A stretch of DNA of 25,970 nt. Source: CALEUX01 sp964521525 (lineage in GTDB: Bacteria; Bacteroidota; Bacteroidia; Bacteroidales; Marinilabiliaceae). Where the stretch lies: contig CAZFTD010000031.1 of NCBI GenBank assembly GCA_964521525.1, forward strand, positions 1-25,970. The letters run 5' to 3'. Below the pieces are notes generated by a model that worked only from the letters and a program-made list of their open reading frames with translations, was not told where the DNA came from and did no database searches. The position numbers and the translations under genes are program-made. Shown here one piece after another: positions 1 through 9,245 of the stretch (positions are counted from its first letter, which is position 1; the number at the start of each line of letters is the position of its first letter).

Positions 1-11
1 AATATGAATTT

Positions 12-54
12 TATTAAAAATAAAAAATGCCTGCCAAATATTTAGCAAGCATTT
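12..54 (-). terminator. Rho-independent terminator of the gltBD operon
   Basis: Read on the minus strand, bases 54-44 pair with 35-25 as an 11-bp stem (two G-U pairs, otherwise Watson-Crick) around an 8-base loop. A T-rich run follows (about 30 down to 11). It lies 44 bases after the gltD stop codon and has the form of a strong intrinsic terminator. Confidence 0.8.
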
Positions 55-97
55 AGTAGCGGTACAATTAGTTGTTTATCGTCTTAAATTTAAGCAA

Positions 98-1519
98 CTA
101 TTTATTTAGTTTTAAGTAATTAATAACATGCTCGGCAGCCGAACGGCCTTTGGCAATGGCTGTTACTACCAGGCTGGCGCCATTGGCAGCATCGCCTGCG
201 GCAAAAACCCCGGGTTTGCTGGTCATCGACTTTTCATCAATGCGAACATTGCCGCGTTGGTCTAATTCTAGTCCAAGTTCTTTAATCAAACCTTCGTGAA
301 TGGGATGAACAAAACCCATCGATAAAAATGCAAACTCTGCATCAATTGTGCGCACGGTTTCGGGCTTTTCTTCCATTACCCATTTGCCATCTACACTTTT
401 CCAATTCACATCTACCACTTCAACACCAGTTAAAACACCATCTTTACCCACAAATCGCCGGGTTGAAATGCTCCACATCCGGTTACAACCCTCTTCGTGC
501 GATGATGATGTTTTTAATGTGTTAGGCCAATAGGGCCAAGGATTACCCGGGTTTCTTTTAACCGGAGGTTTGGGAAGTATTTCAATTTGAGAAACCGATT
601 TTGCTTTTTGCCGGTTAGCAGTTCCAACGCAGTCGCTACCGGTATCGCCACCACCAATTACAAGCACGTTTTTTCCTCCGGTATCAATTCGCTCACCGTT
701 AAACGCCACGCCACGATTCACTTTGTTTTGTTGGGTTAGATACTCCATGGCAAAATAAACTCCTTTTAAATCGCGACCCTCAACGGGCAAGTCGCGTGGT
801 TTCATGGCACCAATTGCAATTACAATGGCATCAAACTCTTTTAACAATTCGCTGCCTTTTACCGTTTCGCCAACTGTAACATTGGTTTTAAAAACAATAC
901 CCTCATCTTCAAAGAGTTTAACCCGTCGGTCAATTACTTTTTTATTGAGTTTAAAATCGGGAATCCCATATCGCAACAATCCGCCAACAGCATCATCTCT
1001 CTCAAAAACAGTAACCCAATGACCTGCCTGATTCAATAAATCGGCAGCCGACAAACCTGCCGGGCCTGAACCAATCACCGCCACTTTTTTGCCGGTGCGC
1101 TTAACGGGAATTCTCGGCTTTATCAAACCCAATTCAAAGGCCCTTTCAACGGTAGCTGCTTCATTCTCCCGAATGGTCACTGCCTCTTCGTGAATGGCCA
1201 GTACGCACGATTTTTCGCATGGAGCAGGGCAAACTCTGCCTGTAAACTCCGGAAAACTATTGGTTGAATGCAGAATGGCACTTGCCAGTTCGTAATCGCC
1301 TTTGTACAAAGCATCCTGCCATTCGGGAATTTTACTGCCAACCGGACAAGCCCAATGACAAAACGGAATGCCACAATCCATGCAACGTGAAGCCTGTAAC
1401 TGACGGTCCTGCTCATTCAACACCTGTTCCACTTCGCCATAATCGTCAACACGCTCGTTAACAGGACGATTCCCTCCTTCTTTGCGAACGACCTCTATAA
1501 AACCTTTTGGATTTCCCAT
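98..1519 (-). CDS. gltD: Glutamate synthase (NADPH) small subunit
   Basis: This is the beta subunit of glutamate synthase. It oxidises NAD(P)H on its FAD and passes electrons through iron-sulfur clusters to the large subunit, which makes glutamate from glutamine and 2-oxoglutarate in the cytoplasm. The 473-residue length is normal for the family. The N-terminal domain carries the cluster cysteines C46, C49, C54 and C58, then C97, C101 and C105. An FAD-binding motif (GSGPAG) lies near residue 150 and an NADPH-binding motif (GGGDTGSD) near residue 290. A C-terminal FAD motif (VFAAGDAANG) is also present. It follows gltB on the same strand after 88 bases and is probably co-transcribed with it. 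The start MGNPKGF is typical of the family. Confidence 0.96.
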   Translation of the reverse strand: MGNPKGFIEVVRKEGGNRPVNERVDDYGEVEQVLNEQDRQLQASRCMDCGIPFCHWACPVGSKIPEWQDALYKGDYELASAILHSTNSFPEFTGRVCPAPCEKSCVLAIHEEAVTIRENEAATVERAFELGLIKPRIPVKRTGKKVAVIGSGPAGLSAADLLNQAGHWVTVFERDDAVGGLLRYGIPDFKLNKKVIDRRVKLFEDEGIVFKTNVTVGETVKGSELLKEFDAIVIAIGAMKPRDLPVEGRDLKGVYFAMEYLTQQNKVNRGVAFNGERIDTGGKNVLVIGGGDTGSDCVGTANRQKAKSVSQIEILPKPPVKRNPGNPWPYWPNTLKTSSSHEEGCNRMWSISTRRFVGKDGVLTGVEVVDVNWKSVDGKWVMEEKPETVRTIDAEFAFLSMGFVHPIHEGLIKELGLELDQRGNVRIDEKSMTSKPGVFAAGDAANGASLVVTAIAKGRSAAEHVINYLKLNK

Positions 1520-1607
1520 GATTCTATTTTTTTAGGATTAAGGAGGTACAGCACTCAGCATTTGCTGGTTTCAGCCTCTTTAATCTGAACATCTAACATC
1601 TTTAAAT

Positions 1608-4600
1608 CTATTCTCTTATATAAGGTGCATCTTCTGTTTCGCGAATTTTCTTTTCCAGTTCGCGAACTTTTTGTTCTTCAAGAACTTTTTTGTATTCGAA
1701 AGGAATCACCTTAACAAACTTATGTAGGTAATAATCCCAGTTTACCAGAATATTGCGAGCTTTGGCACTGTTGGTATGAACCAAATGTTTGTTCAGAAGC
1801 AACTGAAGTTCCTGAATATCGGCATAATCCTGAACAGGACATAAATCAACCAACCCTTTGTTACAGAAATAATCGAATTTACCAGTTTCATCCAGTACGT
1901 AAGCAATACCACCACTCATACCGGCAGCAAAGTTTCGTCCTGTTGTACCAATAACCACCACACGACCGCCTGTCATGTATTCGCAACAATGGTCGCCTAC
2001 GCCCTCTACCACAGCATTGGCACCGGAGTTGCGCACAGCAAAGCGCTCACCTGCAACCCCATGAACATATAAATGTCCGCTGGTAGCCCCATACAACACG
2101 GTGTTTCCTATAATGATGTTTTCTTCCGGTTTAAAAGTAGAACCAGTTGGTGGCACCACTATAATTTTACCGCCCGACAATCCTTTACCCAGATAATCGT
2201 TGGCATCGCCTTCGAGCCTGAAACTTACCCCTTTAACCAGGAATGCTCCAAAGCTTTGACCGGCAGAACCATTAAAAGTGCAATTGATGGTATCTTTAGG
2301 TAAACCTTCCTCGCCATACACTTTCGAAATTTCACCCGATAGCATGGCTCCAACGGTACGGTCGGTATTGCCTATTGGATGGGCCATCCAAACTTTGGTT
2401 TTGCTCTGTATGGCTGGTTGAGCCTGCTTAATAAGCTCATGGTCGAGTACTTTATCAACTTTATGCTGCTGCAAGGTAGTATGGCGGGTAGGATACTTCC
2501 GGCCTTCTTTCGGAAAATAGGTTATGGCATGTAAATCGAGGCCTTTGGTTTTCCAGTTGCCTACCTCGGGATTAATCTCAAGCAAATCAGAGCGGCCAAT
2601 AATTTCATCCATGGAGCGTACACCCATAGCGGCCAAATGCTCACGTACTTCGGTAGCAATAAAGGTGAAAAAGTTAACCAGATACTTATATTTACCTATG
2701 AAACGCTTACGCAGAGCTTCGTCTTGTGTTGCAATTCCGGCCGGGCATGTGTTCAGGTGGCACTTACGCATCATAACACAACCCAACACCACAAGGCTCG
2801 AAGTGGCAAATCCAAACTCCTCGGCACCCAGCAAGGCCATTTTAACAACATCGAGACCGGTTTTTAACTGCCCATCGGTTTGAATTTTAACGCGCCCTCG
2901 TAAGTTATTCAATACCAGCGTTTGTTGAACTTCTGCTAAGCCCAATTCAACGGGCAATCCGGCATGTTTAATGGAGCTGATTGGGCTGGCTCCGGTTCCG
3001 CCTTCGGTTCCGCTTATCACAATAAGGTCGGCATGTGCTTTGGCCACCCCGGCAGCCACTGTTCCAACACCATTTTCCGATACCAGCTTAACACTAATGC
3101 GTGCCGATGGATTGGTGCATTTGAGGTCGAAAATCAATTGCGCCAAATCTTCAATGGAATAAATATCATGATGCGGAGGTGGCGATATCAAAGTAATGCC
3201 GGGGGTTGAATTGCGTAAATGAGCAATCACTTTATCAACCTTATAGCCGGGCAACTGACCACCCTCGCCGGGTTTTGCACCCTGAGCTATTTTAATTTGT
3301 AATTCGTCGGCATTCACCAAATAGTTGTTGGTAACACCAAACCGGCCACTGGCAACTTGTTTGATGGCGCTGCGGGCTGCCGATTTAAAACGGCTGGCAT
3401 CTTCACCACCTTCACCCGTGTTGCTTCGTCCGCCAATACTGTTCATAGCTAAAGCCAAAGCCTCGTGAGCCTCTTTAGATATTGACCCGTACGACATGGC
3501 CCCGGTTACAAACCGTTTCATGATAGATTCTACCGGCTCAACTTCGCTGATATCGATGGGTGCATTTTGCTTAACTTTTAAAAATCCACGTAAAAACAGC
3601 GGGCTTTTGTTATCGCTATCAACCCGATGGGCATATTCCTTGTACTTCGAGTAATCGCCTTCTGATGTGGCCCACTGCAACAAACCAATGGTTTCGGGAT
3701 TCCAGCCATGTTTTTCGCCATATTTTCTGAAAGCATAGGCCCCAAAGCTATCAAACGGACCTTTGGGCAACGACTCGTCAAAAGCCATTTCGTGAAACAT
3801 TTGAGCTTCGCGGGCAATCTCTTCAAAACCAACACCCCCAATACGCGATGCAGTGCCTGTAAAATAAAGGTCGATTACTTCTTTGGATATACCAATGGCT
3901 TCAAAAATCTGGGCTCCATGATAGCTCCGAAGCGTAGAAATCCCCATCTTCGAAAGCACTTTCAATAATCCCTTATTAACCGATTTAATATAGTTTTCGC
4001 GGGCCTCGCGGTAATCCATTTTAATGGCTCCCTTCTGAACCAAATCGTCTATCACCGCAAAACAAACGTAAGGATTAATAACACTGGCACCATAACCCAA
4101 TAGCAATGCAAAATGCATAACCTCGCGGGCTTCGCCGGTTTCAACAATTAACCCTATTTGCATTCTTTTTTTGGCTTTTACCAGATGGTGGTGAATGGCC
4201 GATGTGGCCAGCAGTGAAGGAATGGCAGCCTGGTCGGCATTTATATCCCTGTCGCTGAGAATAATATAGTTATTCCCATCGTCAACCGCCTTTTCGGCTG
4301 CTTTGCACATATCGCGCAAAGCCACCTGCAACCCAAGTCCTCCCTTATTAACCGGATAAACCATTGGTATGGTAACATGGGTAAACTCTTCGCGCCTGTA
4401 ATCCTTAATCTTACCCAAATCGGTATTGTTCAAAATGGGCGATGCAAATTTAATGGAACGGCACTGTGCCGGCGATTCAATCAGCAAATTTTTCGATACT
4501 GCACCAATGTAGCTGGTAAGTGCCATTACCAGTCCCTCGCGTATGGGGTCGATGGGGGGGTTGGTAACCTGGGCAAACAATTGTCGGAAATAGGAGAACA

Positions 4601-6125
4601 AACGCTGAGGCTTATCCGATAAAACAGAAATGGGCGTATCGTTACCCATGGATCCAACAGGTTCGTTGGCCGTGGTGGCCATAGGAACAATTATTTGCTC
4701 CAGGTCTTCCTTGTTGTATCCAAATGCTTTCAGATACATATCGTATTTTTCGTCGAGCGACGACGATACTCTTTGCTTTACTTCGATATCATTCAGCGAG
4801 ATGCGATTTTCCTTTAGCCAATTCTCGTATGGATGAAGCCTCGAAAGCTGAGCTTTAATTTCTTCGTCGGGGATAATAATTCCCAGTTGGGTATCTACCA
4901 GCAAAAGTTTACCGGGGCGCAAGCGTCCTTTCATCAGAATCTCCTCCGGAGCAAAAGTTTGTACACCAACTTCCGAGCCCATCACAATCATATCATTTTT
5001 TGTAATAATGAATCTTGATGGTCGAAGACCGTTTCGGTCGAGTGTGCCGCCAATGTACCTTCCATCTGAAAAAACAATAGATGCAGGCCCATCCCAGGGC
5101 TCCATTATGGTACTGTGATATTCGTAATAAGCTTTGAGGCTTTGAGGAATCGGGTTTTTATCGTTCCACGACTCAGGAATCAGCATGGTTAAGGCATGAG
5201 GCAAGGTGCGGCCTGTCATGAACAAAAATTCCAGAACGTTATCGAGCGAGGCCGAATCGCTTTTGTTGGGCTCAATTACCGGAAAAAGTTTCTTTAAATC
5301 GTCGCCAAACAAATCAGACTGAAGCAAACCTTCCCTGGCTTCCATCCATAATCGGTTACCCTTAATGGTGTTAATTTCACCATTATGAGCCATTAACCTG
5401 AAAGGCTGAGCCAAATCCCAGGTTGGAAATGTGTTGGTGCTAAAGCGCGAATGAACAAGCGCAATAGCACTGCTGATGCGTGGGTTTTGCAGGTCAAGAA
5501 AATAGGCCCCCAGTTGTTCGGGCGTTAACATCCCTTTATATATTAATACCTTACTCGAAAGGCTAACAATGTAAAAATGCTCCTTTTGTTTTAATGATGA
5601 GTTACGTATGGCATTCTCAGTAACTTTTCGGGAAATATACAGCTTTCGCTCAAGCACATCCTGCTCGTAATTGCCCTGTACAAAAATCTGACGCACAACG
5701 GGTTCTGTACCTTTGGCTATATCGCCCAAAACTTTGTTGTTAACTGGTACATCTCTGTAACCTATCAGTTCAAGACCTTCTTCTATCAATTGGCTGTTTA
5801 AAACTTCCAAACATGCCAGACCGTCCTTTTCGTTTCGGGGTAAAAAAACCAGACCTGTACCGTATTTCCCTGGTGCCGGAAGATTAAATCCGAAAGAAGT
5901 GCATAAATCGTGAGGAATCTGCATCAAAATACCGGCTCCATCGCCCGATTTATTATCAGCACTTTCGGCACCACGGTGCGTCATATTTACAAGGACTTCT
6001 AGTCCGCGGCGAACTATCTCGTTTGACTTCCCGCCCTTAATATTAGCCACAAAACCAATCCCGCAATTATCATGCTCATTGGCCGGGTCGTACATTCCCT
6101 GAGGTTTTGGAAGACGTTGCTGCAT
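1608..6125 (-). CDS. gltB: Glutamate synthase large subunit
   Basis: This is the alpha subunit of glutamate synthase. Its N-terminal class II glutamine amidotransferase domain releases ammonia, which is channelled to an FMN-containing synthase domain that aminates 2-oxoglutarate. The length of 1505 residues is normal. The catalytic cysteine is C21 in the motif DNCGIGF; in this family it becomes residue 1 after propeptide cleavage, so a 20-residue propeptide is inferred. The 3Fe-4S cysteines are C1116, C1122 and C1127. The C-terminal part holds the glycine-rich beta-helix (GxxxG repeats). It is the first gene of a gltB-gltD operon. A candidate promoter sits about 105 bases upstream. The frame is intact. 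Confidence 0.97.
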   Translation of the reverse strand: MQQRLPKPQGMYDPANEHDNCGIGFVANIKGGKSNEIVRRGLEVLVNMTHRGAESADNKSGDGAGILMQIPHDLCTSFGFNLPAPGKYGTGLVFLPRNEKDGLACLEVLNSQLIEEGLELIGYRDVPVNNKVLGDIAKGTEPVVRQIFVQGNYEQDVLERKLYISRKVTENAIRNSSLKQKEHFYIVSLSSKVLIYKGMLTPEQLGAYFLDLQNPRISSAIALVHSRFSTNTFPTWDLAQPFRLMAHNGEINTIKGNRLWMEAREGLLQSDLFGDDLKKLFPVIEPNKSDSASLDNVLEFLFMTGRTLPHALTMLIPESWNDKNPIPQSLKAYYEYHSTIMEPWDGPASIVFSDGRYIGGTLDRNGLRPSRFIITKNDMIVMGSEVGVQTFAPEEILMKGRLRPGKLLLVDTQLGIIIPDEEIKAQLSRLHPYENWLKENRISLNDIEVKQRVSSSLDEKYDMYLKAFGYNKEDLEQIIVPMATTANEPVGSMGNDTPISVLSDKPQRLFSYFRQLFAQVTNPPIDPIREGLVMALTSYIGAVSKNLLIESPAQCRSIKFASPILNNTDLGKIKDYRREEFTHVTIPMVYPVNKGGLGLQVALRDMCKAAEKAVDDGNNYIILSDRDINADQAAIPSLLATSAIHHHLVKAKKRMQIGLIVETGEAREVMHFALLLGYGASVINPYVCFAVIDDLVQKGAIKMDYREARENYIKSVNKGLLKVLSKMGISTLRSYHGAQIFEAIGISKEVIDLYFTGTASRIGGVGFEEIAREAQMFHEMAFDESLPKGPFDSFGAYAFRKYGEKHGWNPETIGLLQWATSEGDYSKYKEYAHRVDSDNKSPLFLRGFLKVKQNAPIDISEVEPVESIMKRFVTGAMSYGSISKEAHEALALAMNSIGGRSNTGEGGEDASRFKSAARSAIKQVASGRFGVTNNYLVNADELQIKIAQGAKPGEGGQLPGYKVDKVIAHLRNSTPGITLISPPPHHDIYSIEDLAQLIFDLKCTNPSARISVKLVSENGVGTVAAGVAKAHADLIVISGTEGGTGASPISSIKHAGLPVELGLAEVQQTLVLNNLRGRVKIQTDGQLKTGLDVVKMALLGAEEFGFATSSLVVLGCVMMRKCHLNTCPAGIATQDEALRKRFIGKYKYLVNFFTFIATEVREHLAAMGVRSMDEIIGRSDLLEINPEVGNWKTKGLDLHAITYFPKEGRKYPTRHTTLQQHKVDKVLDHELIKQAQPAIQSKTKVWMAHPIGNTDRTVGAMLSGEISKVYGEEGLPKDTINCTFNGSAGQSFGAFLVKGVSFRLEGDANDYLGKGLSGGKIIVVPPTGSTFKPEENIIIGNTVLYGATSGHLYVHGVAGERFAVRNSGANAVVEGVGDHCCEYMTGGRVVVIGTTGRNFAAGMSGGIAYVLDETGKFDYFCNKGLVDLCPVQDYADIQELQLLLNKHLVHTNSAKARNILVNWDYYLHKFVKVIPFEYKKVLEEQKVRELEKKIRETEDAPYIRE

Positions 6126-6230
6126 ATGCTTTACCTGTTAAAATAATATAGTAATTACATTTTATAGCGATGAATCATACTTTTGAATAAATTAAAAACC
6201 AAAAAATGACTTTTACTATAAAAACGAAAG

Positions 6231-6261
6231 CAAAAATACGAAATAAATTACAGTTTTCAAT
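6231..6261 (-). promoter_or_regulatory. Candidate Bacteroidota-type promoter for gltBD
   Basis: On the minus strand TATTTTTG (6238-6231) matches the Bacteroidota -7 consensus TAnnTTTG. An ATTG (6261-6258) lies 19 bases upstream, close to the -33 TTTG element. The predicted transcript would have a leader of about 100 bases before gltB. The match is by eye in AT-rich DNA, so it is only moderately secure. Confidence 0.45.
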
Positions 6262-6662
6262 TTAATTGTTATAAAAAGTGTGAAAAAGGTTATTTTTTTT
6301 GATTAGCACCGTTAATTCGCAATTGGTCGTGCAATTTCGTCGGTTCATCGAAAAAGAGTTTTACAGTAAAAGCAGCGTCAGTAATTTTGAGCAACAATTT
6401 AAATAATGGATAGTGGGAAATCAGATATGGATGTAAGATGTTTAGATGCAAGAAGGAAAGATAAGACATTTAAGATTAAGAAGATATCCTGGCTTTCTAA
6501 TAATCTTGTCTATCACTCTTAATATCTTATCCCGATTCTCGGGATTCCGTAAACTTCAAGTCTAATCATTTTACCATAGATTCCAATATTAAATTTAAAT
6601 TGTCTCTTAAGCATAAAAAACAATTAACCGGAGCAACCCCGACAAAGAAAATTTGTCATTGA
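6262..6662. other. Non-coding stretch between divergent gltB and liaF-like operons
   Basis: This gap holds no recognisable gene. Bases 6421-6560 are unusual: the first half is purine-rich (AAGA/GATA words), the second half is pyrimidine-rich, and the stretch ends in a perfect small hairpin. They could fold as a long imperfect hairpin. On the minus strand about 50 codons stay open and end at a TAA at 6289-6291, with no convincing start; the last 34 residues look protein-like (motif FFDEPTKLHDQLRINGAN). It could be a gene remnant or chance. I could not find a clear promoter for the downstream operon. Confidence 0.4.
6529..6545. repeat. Perfect 7-bp hairpin in intergenic DNA
   Basis: ATCCCGA and TCGGGAT form a perfect inverted repeat around the loop TTC. 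No T-run follows on either strand, so it is not a clear terminator. It sits at the end of a purine-rich/pyrimidine-rich segment and could be part of a dispersed intergenic repeat. Confidence 0.5.
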
Positions 6663-6698
6663 ATGGTCTCCTTATTCTTAACTAAAAATTTGAAAAAG

Positions 6699-7394
6699 AT
6701 GAAGAAATGTGCAGCATCGGGCAGAATAGGATTTGGAATAGTTCTACTGCTGGCAGGTTTGGTAATTCTTGCAGGAAACATGGATTTAATTCCGCATCAT
6801 GTTTACCGCGTTATTATGAGTTGGCCTATGATATTGATGGCCATAGCTTTGGTTAATTTTTTGCGCCGCGAATGGGGTACAGGATTGGTATTTCTGGCCA
6901 TAGGCACTTATTTTCTTTTACCCAGACTCGACCCCGAATTTCCAGTTCAGCAACTTTGGAAGTTCTGGCCTGTGTTGCTTATTCTGGCAGGGGTTGCTTT
7001 TATTACCAACCGCAGTAAAACCAATATCACCATGGAGTTGAACTCCAATACCGACGACACCATCGACGAAGTATCCATTTTTGGAGGCCACATGTCGCGT
7101 GTTGATTCCAAAAACTTCAAAGGCGGAAAGATAACATCTATTTTTGGAGGTAATGAAGTTAACCTGACCAACGCCCGTTTATCGGAACAGGGTGCTGTAA
7201 TTGACCTGACCGCCATATTTGGAGGGTCAAAAATAATTGTACCACGCGATTGGACTATCAAAAATGAAGTTGCCAGCATACTGGGCGGCTTTACCGATAA
7301 GCGGGTAGGTAGTCCGGAGTCTGTTAGCCCGTCTAAAACTCTTGTAATTAAAGGAGTAACCATTTTAGGCGGGGGTGAGCTTATCAGTTACTAA
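6699..7394 (+). CDS. LiaF-like membrane protein (DUF5668/LiaF C-terminal type)
   Basis: This is an inner-membrane protein with about four predicted membrane segments in its first half (starting at GFGIVLLLAGLVILAG). A soluble C-terminal half contains five spaced I(F/L)GG motifs, the beta-strand repeat of the LiaF_C / cell-wall-active antibiotic response family. In Firmicutes LiaF inhibits the envelope-stress kinase LiaS. Here a histidine kinase follows after 20 bases and a response regulator after that, so a similar sensing role is inferred. I chose the start at 6699 because the protein then begins MKKC, as relatives do; an upstream in-frame ATG at 6663 would add 12 residues. The family match is good; the role as kinase inhibitor is inference. 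Confidence 0.8.
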   Translation: MKKCAASGRIGFGIVLLLAGLVILAGNMDLIPHHVYRVIMSWPMILMAIALVNFLRREWGTGLVFLAIGTYFLLPRLDPEFPVQQLWKFWPVLLILAGVAFITNRSKTNITMELNSNTDDTIDEVSIFGGHMSRVDSKNFKGGKITSIFGGNEVNLTNARLSEQGAVIDLTAIFGGSKIIVPRDWTIKNEVASILGGFTDKRVGSPESVSPSKTLVIKGVTILGGGELISY

Positions 7395-7414
7395 AATGTT
7401 TAATCAAACCCAAA

Positions 7415-8458
7415 ATGCTTCATCCTGTTTTTTCACATAACCGTTCGTTATATATTTATTTATCGGCCTGGGCAGTTTTAGCAGCTGCCCAAGCTTTGTT
7501 TCTCATTTACTATGGCGATATTTCTGTTGCTGCAGCTATTATTGACGCTTCTGTTTACAACATTACTATGGTATTGCTGGGTTTCAGCCTTTGGTACCCG
7601 GTAGTTTATGCCAAGAAAAAAGACTCGACAACAGCCGTTTTAGTTCACAACCTTGTTACCGGCATGATTCTCGTTGCGCTGTGGATGGGAATATCGCACC
7701 TTCTAAGCACTACATTACTGGCAGGTAACCAAGCCTATATTGCATTATCCACGAAGATAATTCCATTGAGAATACTGACTGGTTCATTTCTTTTGTTGAT
7801 ACTCCTTGCCATGTACCATCTTTTTCTTTTCTACATCGATTTGGAGGAACAGAAGTATAAGGAAGAATCGTTAAAGAAACAGGTTAAAGAGTCGGAACTG
7901 AAGGCACTTAAAGCCCAGTTGAATCCCCATTTTCTTTTTAACAGCCTTAATTCAATAGCCTCACTCACCATTACCGACCCCGATGCGGCTCGAGTGATGC
8001 TAAACCAGCTTTCTGATTTTCTGCGGTTTTCTCTCCAGAAAAACCATACTGAGCTTATTCCATTGCGCGACGAGCTTCAAAACATTAACCGTTATCTTGA
8101 AATTGAAAAGGTTCGTTTTGGCGACCGCCTCATTTGCGATACCGAATGGGATAAAACCTGTCTGGATATGAAATTGCCGGCAATGATTCTACAGCCCATT
8201 TATGAAAATGCCATCAAACATGGTCTGTACGAGAGTATTGAACCCATTAGTATTCGCACTTATTGCTCGGCTCAAAATGGAAATCTTGAAATATCAATTA
8301 TTAATAATTACGACCCTGAGGCAACACCCATAAAAGGCGAAGGAGTGGGCATCAGCAATGTAAGTAATACGCTGCGTAATATTTATAACCGCGAAAAACT
8401 GCTGGCCATTAACCGCGAAAACAATCATTTTGAAGTATCTTTATCCATACCGCAATAG
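7415..8458 (+). CDS. LytS/YehU-type sensor histidine kinase
   Basis: This is a membrane sensor kinase of 347 residues. About four transmembrane segments fill residues 12-145, followed by a short coiled-coil linker (EEQKYKEESLKKQVKESEL). The His_kinase domain (PF06580 type) then begins. The phospho-acceptor is H172 in the motif LNPHFLFNSLNS. The ATPase domain shows the N box (LQPIYENAIKHG) and a G box (GEGVGISNV). No periplasmic sensing domain is visible, so the signal probably reaches it within the membrane, perhaps from the LiaF-like protein encoded just upstream. It lies 7 bases before its partner response regulator. Confidence 0.9.
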   Translation: MLHPVFSHNRSLYIYLSAWAVLAAAQALFLIYYGDISVAAAIIDASVYNITMVLLGFSLWYPVVYAKKKDSTTAVLVHNLVTGMILVALWMGISHLLSTTLLAGNQAYIALSTKIIPLRILTGSFLLLILLAMYHLFLFYIDLEEQKYKEESLKKQVKESELKALKAQLNPHFLFNSLNSIASLTITDPDAARVMLNQLSDFLRFSLQKNHTELIPLRDELQNINRYLEIEKVRFGDRLICDTEWDKTCLDMKLPAMILQPIYENAIKHGLYESIEPISIRTYCSAQNGNLEISIINNYDPEATPIKGEGVGISNVSNTLRNIYNREKLLAINRENNHFEVSLSIPQ

Positions 8459-8465
8459 TCTGCCC

Positions 8466-9218
8466 ATGGAACAAGCATCTTTAAAAGCCCTGATTGTTGA
8501 CGACGAGCAACCGGCCCGCAATATCATTATTCATTATTTGAGTTCATTCTCCGGCATACAGGTTGTCGGAGAATGTTCAAATGGTTTTGAAGCCATTAAG
8601 CTAATTCGTGAATTAAAGCCCGACATTCTTTTTCTGGATGTTCAGATGCCCAAAATTACCGGATTGGAACTGATGGAAGTTATTGACGATGCACCTGCAG
8701 TTATTTTTACAACCGCATTCGACAATTATGCTCTCAAAGCTTTTGAACTTAATGCCGTTGATTATTTGCTAAAACCTTTCTCGCAGGAACGTTTTACTTT
8801 GGCCGTAAATAAGGTTATTGACAGAATAAAAGCGGGAAAACCTACCCATAAAGTCAATTCTGAAATTGCCAATGCCGATTTGCAGGAACAATTAAGTCGT
8901 GTTGTGGTTAAAAATGGAACCAGCATGACGGTTATTCCTGTAAATGAGATATTATTTATTGAAGCTCAGGAAGATTACGTGATGATATATACCGAAAAAG
9001 GCCGGTTTATGAAAAATCAAACCATGAATTTTCTGGAGAAACATTTGCCCGATTCTCTTTTTATCCGAATTCACCGGTCGTATATTGTTAACATTGAAAA
9101 AATTCAGCGGCTCGAGCCCTACGATAAAGATACATTTACCGCCATTATCCCCCCATTACATAAACTCCGCATCAGCCGAACCGGCTATAAAAAGCTTAAA
9201 GACTCGTTAAGGTTTTAA
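8466..9218 (+). CDS. LytTR-family response regulator
   Basis: This is a DNA-binding response regulator that should be phosphorylated by the kinase encoded just upstream. The N-terminal receiver domain has the acidic pocket (VDDEQPARN), the phospho-acceptor D58 (FLDVQMP) and the conserved lysine (LLKPF). The C-terminal LytTR domain (about residues 145-250) carries the typical segments IEAQEDYVMIYT and IRIHRSYIVNI. An in-frame ATG at 8430 lies inside the kinase gene; I prefer the start at 8466, which gives MEQASLKALIVDDEQ and places the gene 7 bases after the kinase stop. The targets are not evident here; autoregulation of the operon is possible. Confidence 0.93.
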   Translation: MEQASLKALIVDDEQPARNIIIHYLSSFSGIQVVGECSNGFEAIKLIRELKPDILFLDVQMPKITGLELMEVIDDAPAVIFTTAFDNYALKAFELNAVDYLLKPFSQERFTLAVNKVIDRIKAGKPTHKVNSEIANADLQEQLSRVVVKNGTSMTVIPVNEILFIEAQEDYVMIYTEKGRFMKNQTMNFLEKHLPDSLFIRIHRSYIVNIEKIQRLEPYDKDTFTAIIPPLHKLRISRTGYKKLKDSLRF

Positions 9219-9229
9219 TTTTTAAATCA

Positions 9230-9245
9230 GAGGCTAACCAGCCTC
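9230..9245 (+). terminator. Hairpin after the two-component operon
   Basis: GAGGCT and AGCCTC form a perfect 6-bp stem around AACC, 12 bases after the response-regulator stop. A second weaker AT hairpin (CTAAAA/TTTTAG) follows near 9252-9272. No good T-run follows, so termination is uncertain. The rest of the gap to 9419 holds nothing clear. TTAATTTG at 9392-9399 is one base off the -7 consensus and could be the cyd promoter. Confidence 0.4.

Noticed and set aside
2524..2883. A 119-codon ORF on the plus strand inside gltB
   Set aside because: It lies antisense to the conserved iron-sulfur region of gltB and has no domain of its own.
6160..6185. A 7-codon ORF on the minus strand in the gltB leader (MIHRYKM)
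   Set aside because: It has no run of Gln or Glu codons and no terminator follows, so it does not look like an attenuator leader peptide.
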